Source: Streptomyces sp. DH37 (lineage in GTDB: Bacteria > Actinomycetota > Actinomycetes > Streptomycetales > Streptomycetaceae). Taken from it: DNA of 64,000 nt. A program made the translations under genes and the position numbers. The stretch lies in contig NZ_JARVKV010000025.1 in NCBI RefSeq assembly GCF_029813835.1, positions 1 to 64,000 on the forward strand, in the 5' to 3' direction. Under the pieces are notes generated by a model. The model made no database searches. It saw only the letters and a program-made list of their open reading frames with translations, and was not told the DNA's origin. Positions 43,809 through 53,008 of this stretch are shown piece after piece. The first letter of the stretch is position 1. The number at the start of each line of letters is the position of its first letter.

Positions 43809-45875
43809 GTGTCCAAGCTGACCGACGTGTCCAAACGGATCCTGATCGGCAGTGCGCTGCGGAGCGACCGGCTCGCCGAGACGCTCCTGCCCAAGCGCAT
43901 CGCCCTCCCCGTGTTCGCCTCCGATCCCCTGTCGTCGGTCGCCTACGCGCCGGGCGAAGTCCTGATGGTGCTCTCGATCGCGGGGTTCTCGGCGTTCCAC
44001 TTCGGTCCGTGGATCACGGTCGCGATTGTCGTGCTCATGTTCACCGTGGTGGCGTCCTACCGGCAGAACGTCCGCGCCTACCCCTCCGGCGGCGGCGACT
44101 ACGAGGTCGCCACCGTCAACCTCGGCCCCCGCGCCGGACGCACCGTCGCCAGCGCCCTGCTCGTGGACTACGTGCTGACGGTCGCGGTGTCGGTCGCCGC
44201 GGGCGTGGACAACCTCGGCTCGGCCGTCCCCTTCGTCTCCGAGAACAAGACCGGGGTGGCGCTGGCGATCATCGCGCTGCTGACCGTGATGAACCTGCGC
44301 GGCGTCCGGGAGTCCGGCGCGATATTCGCCGTCCCCACCTACCTCTTCGTCGCCGGCGTCCTCGGCATGATCGCCTGGGGCGCCGTCCGCTGGTTCGCCC
44401 TGGGCGACACCATGCGGGCCCCCAGCGCCGACTACGAGGTGCTGGCCGAGCAGAGCGACCTGGCCGGGCTCGCGCTGGTCTTCCTGCTGCTGCGCGCCTT
44501 CTCCTCCGGCTGCGCCGCCCTCACCGGCGTCGAGGCCATCAGCAACGGCGTCCCCGCCTTCCGCAAGCCCAAGAGCCGCAACGCCGCCACCACCCTGGCC
44601 CTCATGGGCGGCCTGGCCGTCACCATGTTCTGCGGCATCATCGCCCTGGCCCTGGCCACCGACGTGAAGATGTCCGAGACCCCGGCCAAGGACATCCTCA
44701 TCGACGGCCGCCCCGCCGGGGAGGGCTACCACCAGGACCCGGTCATCGCCCAGGTCTCCGCCGCCGTCTTCGGCGACGGCTCCGCGCCGTTCCTCTTCCT
44801 GGCCGCCGTCACCGCGCTGGTGCTCTTCCTGGCCGCCAACACCGCCTACAACGGCTTCCCCGTCCTCGGCTCGATCCTCGCCCAGGACCGCTACCTGCCG
44901 CGCCAGCTCCACACCCGCGGCGACCGGCTGGCGTTCTCCAACGGCATCGTGCTGCTGGCGCTCTTCGCGGGCGCGCTGGTCTACGCGTACGACTCGGACT
45001 CCACCCGGCTGATCCAGCTCTACATCGTCGGCGTCTTCGTCTCCTTCACCCTCAGCCAGACCGGCATGGTCCGGCACTGGAACCGCCACCTCGCCGAGGA
45101 GGCCGACCCCGCCGTCCGCCGCCGGATGATGCGCTCGCGCGCCATCAACGCCTTCGGCGCCTTCTTCACCGGCCTGGTCCTGGTCGTGGTGCTGGTCACC
45201 AAGTTCAGCCACGGCGCCTACGTCGCCCTCATCGGCATGGCCCTCTTCTACGCGATGATGACCGCCATCCGCCGCCACTACGACCGGGTCGCCGAGGAGC
45301 TGGCGATGCCCCGGGACGCGGAGCGCGAGGAGATGGCCAAGCCCTCGCGGGTGCACTCCATCGTCCTGGTCTCCAAGGTCCACCGGCCGACGCTGCGGGC
45401 GCTGGCGTACGCCAAGCTGATGCGCTCCGACGTCCTGGAGGCCCTCAGCGTCAACGTCGACCCCGAGGAGACCCGCGCCCTGCGCGAGGAGTGGAACCGG
45501 CGCGGCATCGGCATCCCCCTCAAGACCCTGGACTCCCCCTACCGGGAGGTCACCCGGCCGGTCGTGGAGTACGTCAAGGGCCTGCGCCGCAGCAGCCCGC
45601 GCGCCGTGGTCAGCGTCTACATCCCCGAGTACGTCGTCGGCCACTGGTACGAGCAGCTGCTGCACAACCAGAGCGCCCTGCGGCTGAAGGGGCGCCTGCT
45701 GTTCACCCCCGGCGTGATGGTGACCTCCGTGCCCTACCAGCTGGAGTCCTCCGAGCGCGCCCGGCTGCGGGCGCGCCGGCGCGCCGAGTGGAGCGCGCCC
45801 GGCGCGGTGCGCCGCGGCTCCGTCGGGCCCGTCGGCCCCGCCGCCCGCGGTGAGGGCGACGGGCGCGAGGAGTGA
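43809..45875 (+). CDS. APC-family permease, KimA (YdaO)-like potassium importer
   Basis: A 688-residue membrane protein with about twelve helices and a C-terminal cytoplasmic domain of some 180 residues. LPVFASDPLSSVAYAPGEVL at the first helix and AYPSGGGDYEVATVNLG closely follow Bacillus KimA, a proton-coupled high-affinity potassium transporter of the APC superfamily. The cytoplasmic tail (VHSIVLVSKVHRPTLRALAYA) corresponds to the domain whose Bacillus counterpart binds c-di-AMP. Often annotated only as amino-acid permease. GTG 43809 follows a GGGGAGG site. The adjacent RNA methyltransferase gene overlaps slightly or follows directly. Confidence 0.8.
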   Translation: MSKLTDVSKRILIGSALRSDRLAETLLPKRIALPVFASDPLSSVAYAPGEVLMVLSIAGFSAFHFGPWITVAIVVLMFTVVASYRQNVRAYPSGGGDYEVATVNLGPRAGRTVASALLVDYVLTVAVSVAAGVDNLGSAVPFVSENKTGVALAIIALLTVMNLRGVRESGAIFAVPTYLFVAGVLGMIAWGAVRWFALGDTMRAPSADYEVLAEQSDLAGLALVFLLLRAFSSGCAALTGVEAISNGVPAFRKPKSRNAATTLALMGGLAVTMFCGIIALALATDVKMSETPAKDILIDGRPAGEGYHQDPVIAQVSAAVFGDGSAPFLFLAAVTALVLFLAANTAYNGFPVLGSILAQDRYLPRQLHTRGDRLAFSNGIVLLALFAGALVYAYDSDSTRLIQLYIVGVFVSFTLSQTGMVRHWNRHLAEEADPAVRRRMMRSRAINAFGAFFTGLVLVVVLVTKFSHGAYVALIGMALFYAMMTAIRRHYDRVAEELAMPRDAEREEMAKPSRVHSIVLVSKVHRPTLRALAYAKLMRSDVLEALSVNVDPEETRALREEWNRRGIGIPLKTLDSPYREVTRPVVEYVKGLRRSSPRAVVSVYIPEYVVGHWYEQLLHNQSALRLKGRLLFTPGVMVTSVPYQLESSERARLRARRRAEWSAPGAVRRGSVGPVGPAARGEGDGREE

Positions 45876-45942
45876 CCCGGGCGGACCGGTAGGCTGGAGG
45901 ACTGCCGTCCATGCGCCCCGCCGTCCGTTGGAGCCGCTCCCC

Positions 45943-47313
45943 ATGCCCCGCGCAACACCCCCCGCCGCCTCCCCCGAAACCGCACCGTCGCTGGTGGGCC
46001 GGGAGTACGAGGTCGAGATCGGTCCCGTCGCGCACGGCGGCCACTGCATCGCCCGCACCGAGGAGGGGCGGGTGCTGTTCGTGCGGCACGCCCTGCCCGG
46101 CGAGCGGGTCGTCGCGAAGGTGACCGAGGGCCGGGAGGACTCCCGTTTCCTGCGCGCCGACGCCGTCGAGATCCTGGAGCCCTCCAAGGACCGCGTCGAG
46201 CAGCCGTGCCCGTTCGCGGGCCCCGGCCTGTGCGGCGGCTGCGACTGGCAGCACGCCGCCCCCGGAGCGCAGCGCCGCCTGAAGGCGTCCGTCGTCGCCG
46301 AGCAGCTCCAGCGGCTGGCCGGGCTGACGGCCGAGGACGTCGGCTGGGACGGCACCGTCGAGCCCGCCCCCGGCGACAAGGTGCCCAAGGGCGAGGTCCC
46401 GGCCTGGCGCACCCGGGTGCACTACAGCGTGGACGACGAGGGCCGCGCCGGCCTGCTCCGCCACCGCTCCCACGAGGTGCAGCCGATCGACCGCTGCCTG
46501 ATCGCCGCGCCCGGCGTGAGCGAGCTGGGCGTCGAGAAGCGGGAGTGGCCGCAGATCGCCACCGTCGACGCCGTCGCCGCCACCGGCTCCGGCGACCGGC
46601 AGGTCGTGCTCACCCCGCGTCCCGGCGGACGCCTGCCCCTGGTGGAGCTGGACCGCCCGGTGTCCGTGCTGCGGGCCGAGGAGTCCCGCGGCGCACGCGG
46701 CGGCGAGCGGACCGTGCACCGGGTGCACGGCCGTCCCTTCGTCCGCGAGCGCGCCGTCGGCCGCACCTGGCGCATCAGCGCGGGCGGCTTCTGGCAGGTC
46801 CACCCCAAGGCCGCCGACCTGCTGGTGGAGGCCGTGATGACCGGCCTGACGCCGCGCAAGGGCGAGATGGCCCTCGACCTGTACTGCGGCGCCGGGCTGT
46901 TCGCGGGGGCCCTGGCCGAGCGGGTCGGCGAGAAGGGCGCGGTGCTCGGCATCGAGTCGTCCGGGCGCGCGGTGGAGGACGCCCGGCACAACCTCGCCGA
47001 CCTGGACCGCGTCCGCGTCGAGCGCGGCAACGTCGAGCAGGTCCTGCCGCGCACCGGCATCACCGAGGCCGACATCGTCGTCCTGGACCCGCCGCGCTCG
47101 GGCGCCGGCCGGAAGACGGTGCGGCAGGTGGCCGGCCTCGGCCCGCGCCGTATCGCCTACGTCGCCTGCGACCCGGCGGCGCTCGCCCGCGACCTGGCGT
47201 ACTTCCGCGAGGAGGGCTACGTCCCGCACTTCCTGCGGGCGTTCGACCTGTTCCCGATGACCCACCACGTGGAGTGCGTCGCCGTCCTCAAGCCCGCGGA
47301 GAAGCGTTCCTGA
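45943..47313 (+). CDS. TRAM-domain class I SAM-dependent RNA methyltransferase (RlmD/TrmA type)
   Basis: A 456-residue RNA uracil-5 methyltransferase. The TRAM domain opens the protein (EYEVEIGPVAHGGHCIAR), followed by an iron-sulfur motif (PCPFAGPGLCGGCDWQH), then a Rossmann SAM domain (ALDLYCGAGLFAGALA) with the catalytic DPPRSGAG and the nucleophilic cysteine in VACDPAALARDL. Relatives methylate uracil in 23S rRNA or tRNA. ATG 45943 directly precedes the TRAM domain. This is the last clearly core-genome gene before the accessory right part. Confidence 0.9.
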   Translation: MPRATPPAASPETAPSLVGREYEVEIGPVAHGGHCIARTEEGRVLFVRHALPGERVVAKVTEGREDSRFLRADAVEILEPSKDRVEQPCPFAGPGLCGGCDWQHAAPGAQRRLKASVVAEQLQRLAGLTAEDVGWDGTVEPAPGDKVPKGEVPAWRTRVHYSVDDEGRAGLLRHRSHEVQPIDRCLIAAPGVSELGVEKREWPQIATVDAVAATGSGDRQVVLTPRPGGRLPLVELDRPVSVLRAEESRGARGGERTVHRVHGRPFVRERAVGRTWRISAGGFWQVHPKAADLLVEAVMTGLTPRKGEMALDLYCGAGLFAGALAERVGEKGAVLGIESSGRAVEDARHNLADLDRVRVERGNVEQVLPRTGITEADIVVLDPPRSGAGRKTVRQVAGLGPRRIAYVACDPAALARDLAYFREEGYVPHFLRAFDLFPMTHHVECVAVLKPAEKRS

Positions 47314-47738
47314 CCTGCGGTTCCGTGCGTGCGCACGATGTGCGGTGCGGGCGTCGCGGGCGATGTCCCGACGCCGAGACGCCCCTGTCGCGCTCCCTGC
47401 CGGCCCTCCACGGAGCCGGCTGAGGACCGTTCCGCGGCCCGTTGCCGCACGATGCCCGGCCTCTGGCAGGAACCCCCCGTTCGGGTTCGGCCAGGGGCCG
47501 GTCCCCGTCTCCCCTCCACCGACGCGCGCCGTTTCACGCGCAGGCCCCGGGAGGCGTTCCGGCGTCGGCGGCGGCGCACGCGGGGGGATTGACGTCGCCC
47601 GCCGGTTCCTTATCATTCAGGTTGCTCGACACTCCGACTGTTGTTCGATATCGCGAACGGGTGGGACCGCTCCACCGCACAGCAGGGCATCTCCGGGTCG
47701 CACCCCCCACGAACGCCGAGCCGCAAGGAGCCTGCCGC
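47314..47738. promoter_or_regulatory. Intergenic region at the core/accessory boundary
   Basis: 425 bases without a credible gene. The left part holds short GC palindromes (CGTGCGTGCGCACG at 47327-47340). The right part is AT-richer and holds an inverted repeat GTTCG-N6-CGAAC (47643-47658), probably the old operator of the truncated GH43 gene, and its ribosome-binding site AAGGAG at 47725-47730. Confidence 0.45.
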
Positions 47739-48089
47739 ATGCGCATGCCATGGCCTCACGCGTCCTTGTCCCGTCGTCGTGCGCCGGCGTCCGCCGCCGG
47801 CCTCGCCGGCGGTGCGGCCCTCCCGCCGGCAGGAGCCTCCCGCGCCGCAGCCGCTCCCGTACGGGGACCGGCCCGCGTCACCGCAGGGGAGTACGCGAAC
47901 CCGGCGTTCTGGCAGGACTTCGCGGGCATCGACGTCGCCCGCGTCGCAGACACCCGCTGCGCCCCGGCCCCGACCACGCACTGCTCGCCGGGCGCGCCCG
48001 TCCTGCGCCCGTGCGACCCGGTGCACTGGGAGATCGCCGGCCGCGCGGTGCCGGTGCCGGACTTCGGCGCTAAGCACGACCCGACCTGA
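47739..48089 (+). pseudogene. Truncated glycoside hydrolase family 43 (beta-xylosidase-like), N-terminal fragment
   Basis: A 116-codon frame with a good ribosome-binding site, a Tat-like or Sec signal (two arginines, then Ala/Gly-rich hydrophobic core) and, from residue 47, sequence closely resembling the first blade of GH43 enzymes: GEYANPAFWQDFAGIDVARV, then HCSPGAPVLRPCD and PVHWEIAG. GH43 proteins are 300-550 residues; here the frame stops after PVPDFGAKHDPT and no further GH43 sequence follows. Several aromatic positions appear as Cys or Pro (TRCAPAPTTHC), another sign of decay. The fragment cannot be catalytic. Confidence 0.65.
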
Positions 48090-48598
48090 ATGCCCGCAGC
48101 GGGCCTGGTGCCCCGTCACGGAGCGGGCGGTCGACCGCCACCGCGCGGGCCCGGCAGTCCGTTCGGGCCCGGGCCCGCGCTCAAGCGCTGTGTCGTGTGC
48201 CGCCTGCCGGTGGCCGGGAAGAAGCTCGTCCTCACCACGGGCGGCCGGCCGGTGCACCGCGCCTGCCAGTCGGCCACGGGCCGCTCGGCGACTTGTTCGG
48301 CGGCTTCGTCCGGTGCCGTCCGAGCACCGGAGGACGTCGGCCGCGCCGAACTCCTCAGGAGCATCGAAGCGTTGCGGAAGTGCGGCGCGGGGACGAAGCC
48401 GGGCGCCGCGAAGGCGCGGCCGCCGACCGCCCCAAGCCGCCGACAGCGTCGCACCGCGGCAAGCGGCCGGTCCCTCCGCACCAGCCGTACCACGGCGTGG
48501 AGACGAAGTTCACCGGCGGCCGGTGGGTGCGGATGCACCCCGACTCCGGATGGCGGCCGCCTGCCGTGCCGACTCGGTCCGGGACGCGTCCGCGGTGA
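48090..48598 (+). pseudogene. Possible frameshifted zinc-ribbon hypothetical gene
   Basis: Two overlapping + frames each hold a piece of plausible protein. The first has KRCVVCRLPVAGKKLVLTTGG and VHRACQ (about 48181-48272), a C-x-x-C...H-x-x-C zinc knuckle. The frame ending at 48598 then has PYHGVETKFTGGRWVRMHPDSGW, which looks real. No single frame contains both, so one or more frameshifts are likely. I cannot name the family and the call is tentative. Confidence 0.35.
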
Positions 48599-48670
48599 GC
48601 GGACGTCCGGGGGGAACGAGGGTTCTCGCCGTGTCGTCCGGCCGATGCGCCGCGTGCGAGGATGGCGTTC

Positions 48671-50206
48671 GTGACCGAGCCGCCTTCCTCGCCCGCCGCC
48701 CAGGGCACGCCTCGCGACCACGGCCTGGGCTCCCGTACCGCCGCCGTGCTCGTGTTCGGGTCCTCGGCCGCGGTCCTGGTGGTCGAGATCGTCGCTCTGC
48801 GGCTGCTGGCCCCCTACCTCGGCCTCACCCTCGAGACCAGCACCATGGTGATCGGCATCGCCCTCACCGCGATCGCCTTCGGCTCCTGGCTGGGCGGGCG
48901 CGTCGCCGACCGGATCGATCCACGCCGGCTTCTGGGCCCCTCGCTCGGGCTGTCGGGAGCGGTCGTGGCGCTGACCCCCGCCCTGCTGCGCACCACCGCG
49001 GAGTGGGCGACGGCGGTGCTCCTGCCGATCGCGTCACTGACCATCCTCGTGCCGGGCGCGCTGCTCTCCGCGGTGACGCCGATCGTGACCAAGCTGCGGC
49101 TCACCAGCCTCGCCGAGACGGGGACGGTCGTCGGCCGGCTGTCCGGCGTCGGCACCGTCGGCGCCATCGTCGGTACGGTCCTGACCGGCTTCGTCCTCGT
49201 GTCGCGGCTGCCGGTCAGCGGCATCCTGATCGGCCTCGGAACGCTGCTGGTGGTCGGCTCGGCGCTGGTCGAGTGGCGAACGCGCGGGTGGAGCGGCGCC
49301 CCTGCCCTGGCCCTCGCGGTCGTCGCCGGCGGTCTGGCCGCCGTGGTCGTGCCCGGTGGCTGCGACGTGGAGACCAGGTACCACTGCGCACGGGTCGTCG
49401 CCGACCCCGACCGGGACGGCGGCCGCACACTCGTTCTGGACGGCCTGCGGCACTCCTACGTCGACATCGAGGACCCGACCTTCCTGGAGTTCACGTACGT
49501 GCGCGCCATCGCGTCGGTGGTCGACGCCGCCTTTCCCGAAGGCGAGCCGCTCGCCGCCCACCACCTGGGCGGCGGCGGACTCACCTTCCCCCGCTACCTC
49601 GCGGCCACGCGGCCCGGGACGCGCAGCGTCGTGTCCGAGATCGACGGCGGGGTCGTGCGCATCGACCGCGACCGGCTCGGCCTGAGGCCCGGAGCCGGTG
49701 TCGACGTACGCGTCGAGGACGGCAGGCTCGGCCTGCGGCGGCTGGACACCGGTAGTCGGGACCTCGTCGTCGGCGATGCCTTCGGGGGCGTCAGCGTGCC
49801 GTGGCACCTCACCACGGTGGAGGCGATGACCGACGTACGGCGGGTGCTCGACGAGGACGGCGTGTACGTCGCCAACCTCATCGATCACGGTGAGCTGGCC
49901 TTCGCACGCGCCGAGGCGGCCACCCTCGGCGAGACCTTCGAGCACGTCGCCCTCCTCGGCAGACCCGCCGACATCGGCCTCGACCCGGCCGCCACCCCGG
50001 AGGGCGGCAATCTGGTGGTGCTCGCCTCCGACCGGCCGGTCGACCCGCGCGCGATCCAGGAAGCGCTGGACGCCCGGCGGACCGGCTGGAGGGTCGCCGC
50101 CGGCGACGACCTCACCTCCTGGATCGGCGACGCCCGACCGCTCACCGACGACCACGCACCCGTCGACCAACTCCTCCAGCCCTACGGCTCACGGAGCGGC
50201 CGGTGA
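48671..50206 (+). CDS. Fused MFS / spermidine synthase-like membrane protein
   Basis: A 511-residue protein. About seven or eight hydrophobic segments fill the first 225 residues (AAVLVFGSSAAVLVVEIVALRLLAP; IGIALTAIAFGSWLGGRVADR), and the rest is a Rossmann methyltransferase-like spermidine-synthase domain (AAHHLGGGGLTFPRYLA; VVSEIDGGVVRIDRDRL; DLVVGDAFGGVSVPWHL). Proteins of this fused type are widespread and their substrates are unknown; true polyamine synthesis is doubtful. GTG 48671 is preferred over ATG 48662 because GAGG lies nine bases upstream of it. Confidence 0.83.
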   Translation: MTEPPSSPAAQGTPRDHGLGSRTAAVLVFGSSAAVLVVEIVALRLLAPYLGLTLETSTMVIGIALTAIAFGSWLGGRVADRIDPRRLLGPSLGLSGAVVALTPALLRTTAEWATAVLLPIASLTILVPGALLSAVTPIVTKLRLTSLAETGTVVGRLSGVGTVGAIVGTVLTGFVLVSRLPVSGILIGLGTLLVVGSALVEWRTRGWSGAPALALAVVAGGLAAVVVPGGCDVETRYHCARVVADPDRDGGRTLVLDGLRHSYVDIEDPTFLEFTYVRAIASVVDAAFPEGEPLAAHHLGGGGLTFPRYLAATRPGTRSVVSEIDGGVVRIDRDRLGLRPGAGVDVRVEDGRLGLRRLDTGSRDLVVGDAFGGVSVPWHLTTVEAMTDVRRVLDEDGVYVANLIDHGELAFARAEAATLGETFEHVALLGRPADIGLDPAATPEGGNLVVLASDRPVDPRAIQEALDARRTGWRVAAGDDLTSWIGDARPLTDDHAPVDQLLQPYGSRSGR

Positions 50207-50440
50207 CGGGACGCGCGCCCAGGCCCCGCCGACGCACCTGAACGAGCCGCCCCGCGCCTGCGCCCCGGTCCGGGCCCGGTGCTCCCGTACGGCGATCACG
50301 TCCGGGTAGGCGCGGCCGCGTACGGCGCGGCCGCCGGACCCAGCAGTACCCGTCGGGGTACCCGGCACCGCCGATCACCGTTGCGTCGCCGTCGCGGGCG
50401 ACGGGGCCGCCGCCGGTCGTGGCCGCGAGGAGGCGGGCTC

Positions 50441-51295
50441 TCACGTGACCCGCCCCGGCGAGTCGTCCCGGTGCCCGGGGCGGGTCGCCGCCAGCGAGCC
50501 GAGCAGGCGGAGCGCGTCCGCGGTCCGGGTGCCCTCCTGGGCGTGGTAGACGACCAGTTGCTGCCCCGGGGCGGAGCGTACGTCGAAGGTCTGCATGCGC
50601 AGGGTGAGTTCGCCGACATCGGGATGCCGCAGGACCTTCGCGGCGTCGCTCTTGCCCCGTGCGTCCCGCCTCTGCCAGAGGTCGGCGAACGCGCGGCTGT
50701 TCTCCGTGGCCGTTCGCAGCACCTCGTGGATCCGCGGGTCGTCCGGCCGGGCGCCCTCCAGGAAGCGGAATCCCGCGACCGCGTTGGCCGCGGCCGTCTC
50801 CCAGTCCGCGTGGAACGAGCGGACCGACGGATCGAGGAACATCGTGAGCAGCAGGTTCGCGCCGGGCTGGAGGTGGGGGAAGACCGCGCGCCCCAGCGTG
50901 TTCGCGGCCAGGACGTCGTAGGCCCTCCCCAGGAGCAGGGCCGGCGTGCGGTCCCACAGCTCGGCCAGTGCCAGCAACCGGGGATCCGCGCGCTCGGCGC
51001 TGCCCTCGTGCCGTGGGAGCGGGGTCATACCCGCGATCCGGTACAGGTGCAGCCGGCCGTCGTCGTCCAGCAGCAGCGCGTCGCTCAGGGCGTCCAGGAC
51101 CTGCGGCGACGGGCGCCGCTCACGGCCCTGCTCCAGCCGCAGGTAGTAGTCGACGCTGATGCGGGCCAGCAGCGCGACTTCTTCGCGGCGCAGGCCGGGG
51201 ACGCGCCGCCGTCCGTCCAGGGGCAGACCGACGTCGGGCGGCGTCACCTGTGCGCGCCGGCTCCGCAGGTAGTCGCCCAGTCTCGAGGTCGTCAT
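50441..51295 (-). CDS. XRE-type helix-turn-helix regulator (MmyB-like ligand domain)
   Basis: A 284-residue regulator. The N-terminal helix-turn-helix is clear: RRVPGLRREEVALLARISVDYYLRLEQGRERRPS split over residues about 29-62. The C-terminal domain has the MmyB-type pattern (WDRTPALLLGRAYDVLAANTLGRAVF and FRFLEGARPDDPRIHEVL). Regulators of this class in Streptomyces usually sit beside an SDR oxidoreductase gene, as here (53009-53749), and control it. ATG 51295. Confidence 0.87.
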   Translation of the reverse strand: MTTSRLGDYLRSRRAQVTPPDVGLPLDGRRRVPGLRREEVALLARISVDYYLRLEQGRERRPSPQVLDALSDALLLDDDGRLHLYRIAGMTPLPRHEGSAERADPRLLALAELWDRTPALLLGRAYDVLAANTLGRAVFPHLQPGANLLLTMFLDPSVRSFHADWETAAANAVAGFRFLEGARPDDPRIHEVLRTATENSRAFADLWQRRDARGKSDAAKVLRHPDVGELTLRMQTFDVRSAPGQQLVVYHAQEGTRTADALRLLGSLAATRPGHRDDSPGRVT

Positions 51296-51690
51296 GCCGG
51301 TCAGGCTAGGCTCCCCGGCGGCCGGGAGCCTGGTCCCGGTGCTCCCAGGACGGGGCGCGGTCCGCTCCCGCGCCCGTCGAGGGCGAGGACGGGGACGGGG
51401 GACGGGGACGTGACCGGTGTCCCCGCCGCCTTCGCGCTCCTGATGGCCGGCGGGAGCGCGGACGGTCGCCGCGCCGATGCGGGGACCGGCGTCGGAGCCG
51501 AAGGCCCCCGGCGCCTCCTCCCGCGGGGAGCCGGCAGCCCGGACGGACTCGGCCGGCTGCCGCGGCACCTCGGCCGTGGACCACCGCCCTCGGTCCCTCC
51601 GCCGCGCCGGACCGCGCCGCCGTTCCCCGGCGCCGTACGCCCGGGCGCGGGACGTGCCCCCGGCGCGCGATTCCGGGGCCGCGCGAGGGA
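51296..51690. other. Gene-free stretch
   Basis: 395 bases without a convincing gene. It presumably holds the promoter of the XRE regulator (right next to 51295) and the decayed 3' flank of the pseudogene at 51691. No repeats or hairpins stood out. Confidence 0.5.
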
Positions 51691-52245
51691 TCAGTCCCGG
51701 CGCATGACGTAGCCGGCGCGGTGCGGTTCGTCACCGCGGAAGTACCCCACGGCCCAGAAACCGAGGTCGTCCGGGTAGTCGATCCGGTCGCCGTCGATCC
51801 AGTACCGGCCCCGGCAGGCGTGCGGCCGGCCGCCCCGTGTCTCGTCGTAGCGGCCGTCGGCGGTGGGTTCGTCGGGCACCACCAGCAGGCCGCCGGTGTT
51901 GCCCGGGGTCAGCGTCGCGACGTGCTCCGAGCGCTCGCCGCGGCCGGCGGCCGGCGCGACGGTGTCCACGACGGGTGTCCACGACGGCGGGGACGATGGT
52001 CGTGCCGCTGGAGTCGACGTGGATGGCGTCGTCGTCCTCCGCCGCGGTGAACAGGGACGGGCCGACCGCCACGATCAGGGAGCCGACGAACAGGATATCG
52101 GCGCCGGTCACGGTCCCGATCAGCGGGTCCATCGTCAGGATGCGGGCGTTGGTGAACGGGACGGGGCGTCCCGCGTCGCGTTCGAGAGGGTCTCGTCGAG
52201 GGCCCTGGAGTTCCAGCCCGCGACGTGCGTGTCGGTGGCGCTCAT
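51691..52245 (-). pseudogene. Frameshifted amidohydrolase/Atu4866-domain gene
   Basis: Three consecutive pieces in different minus-strand frames form one broken gene. It begins MSATDTHVAGWNSRALDET (ATG 52245), shifts frame near 52165 to PVPFTNARILTMDPLIGTV...TTIVPAVVDT, the N-terminal strand region of amidohydrolases, and then shifts again to TLTPGNTGGLLVVPDE and a C-terminal Atu4866-like end (GRYDETRGGRPHACRGRYWI, DDLGFWAVGYFRGDE). The second shift is an exact 13-bp tandem duplication (51962-51974 and 51975-51987). VVPDE joined directly to DGRYDE also suggests an internal deletion. Confidence 0.75.
51962..51987. repeat. 13-bp tandem duplication that breaks the reading frame
   Basis: GTGTCCACGACGG is present twice back to back. 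Removing one copy restores the sequence VVDTVAPAAGRGE in one frame across the junction of the broken gene. Confidence 0.9.
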
Positions 52246-52500
52246 CGCCTGCTCCTCGGGTGAGTTCGCGTCCACCGGTGTGTGCGGTGTGGGGAGTGCG
52301 CTGCTGCGGGCCGGGCGGGCGCCGGGTGGCGCCGGGCGGCTTCCGCACCGTCGGCTTCGGCGGCTGTCTTCCCGCCGCCACCGGACGCGTCCGCCCGCCG
52401 CGCCGCCGCCGTACGAGCCCGCCGTCCGCGACGGTGGGTGCGCGGCACCCAGGAGGACGGCGGCCTGGTCGCCTCCCGCCGCGGGGCCGAGGGTGGAGTC

Positions 52501-52791
52501 ATGACCAGCGACGACACGCCCCGCGACGCACACCCGTACGTCGGGATGTGGGTGACCGCGGACGGCTTCATCCGCCAGGAACTGCTGCCGGACGGCCGCT
52601 ACGACGAGGCCCGGGGCAACCGCCGGAGCGCCTACACCGGCCGTTACACCGTCACCGGCAGCCACCTCGACTACGTCGACGACACCGGCTTCACCGCCAC
52701 CGGCGACGTCCGCGACGGCGTTCTCTTCCACGAGCACCTCGTGCTCTACCGCGAGGGCGACCCGCGCGCCCGGCAGGGAGCCCGGCCATGA
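52501..52791 (+). CDS. Atu4866-domain protein
   Basis: A 96-residue protein made of a single Atu4866 domain, a small beta-barrel of unknown function: YVGMWVTADGFIRQELLPDG, RYDEARGNRRSAYTGRYTV, YVDDTGFTATGDV. It matches the C-terminal part of the broken gene at 51691-52245 (RYDETRGGRPHACRGRYWI), so the two are paralogues. ATG 52501. It lies in the set XRE regulator, Atu4866, SDR that recurs in streptomycetes. Confidence 0.8.
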   Translation: MTSDDTPRDAHPYVGMWVTADGFIRQELLPDGRYDEARGNRRSAYTGRYTVTGSHLDYVDDTGFTATGDVRDGVLFHEHLVLYREGDPRARQGARP

Positions 52792-53008
52792 CCGGGATCC
52801 GGCCGCGGACGACCTGAGCCGCCACCCCCGGGCCCGCGAACGCCCGCCGCCCGCCGCGGCCGTGGTCACCGGGATCCCGCCGGCCGGGCCCGCCGGCCTC
52901 GAACGGTCCACCGAGCGGCGACGCATCGCCGCTCCGCCCCGTGCGGCCGACGCGGTTCGGGAACGCCCCGCCACGTCGGCCGCTCCACCCCGAAGGAGTT
53001 CTCCGTCC

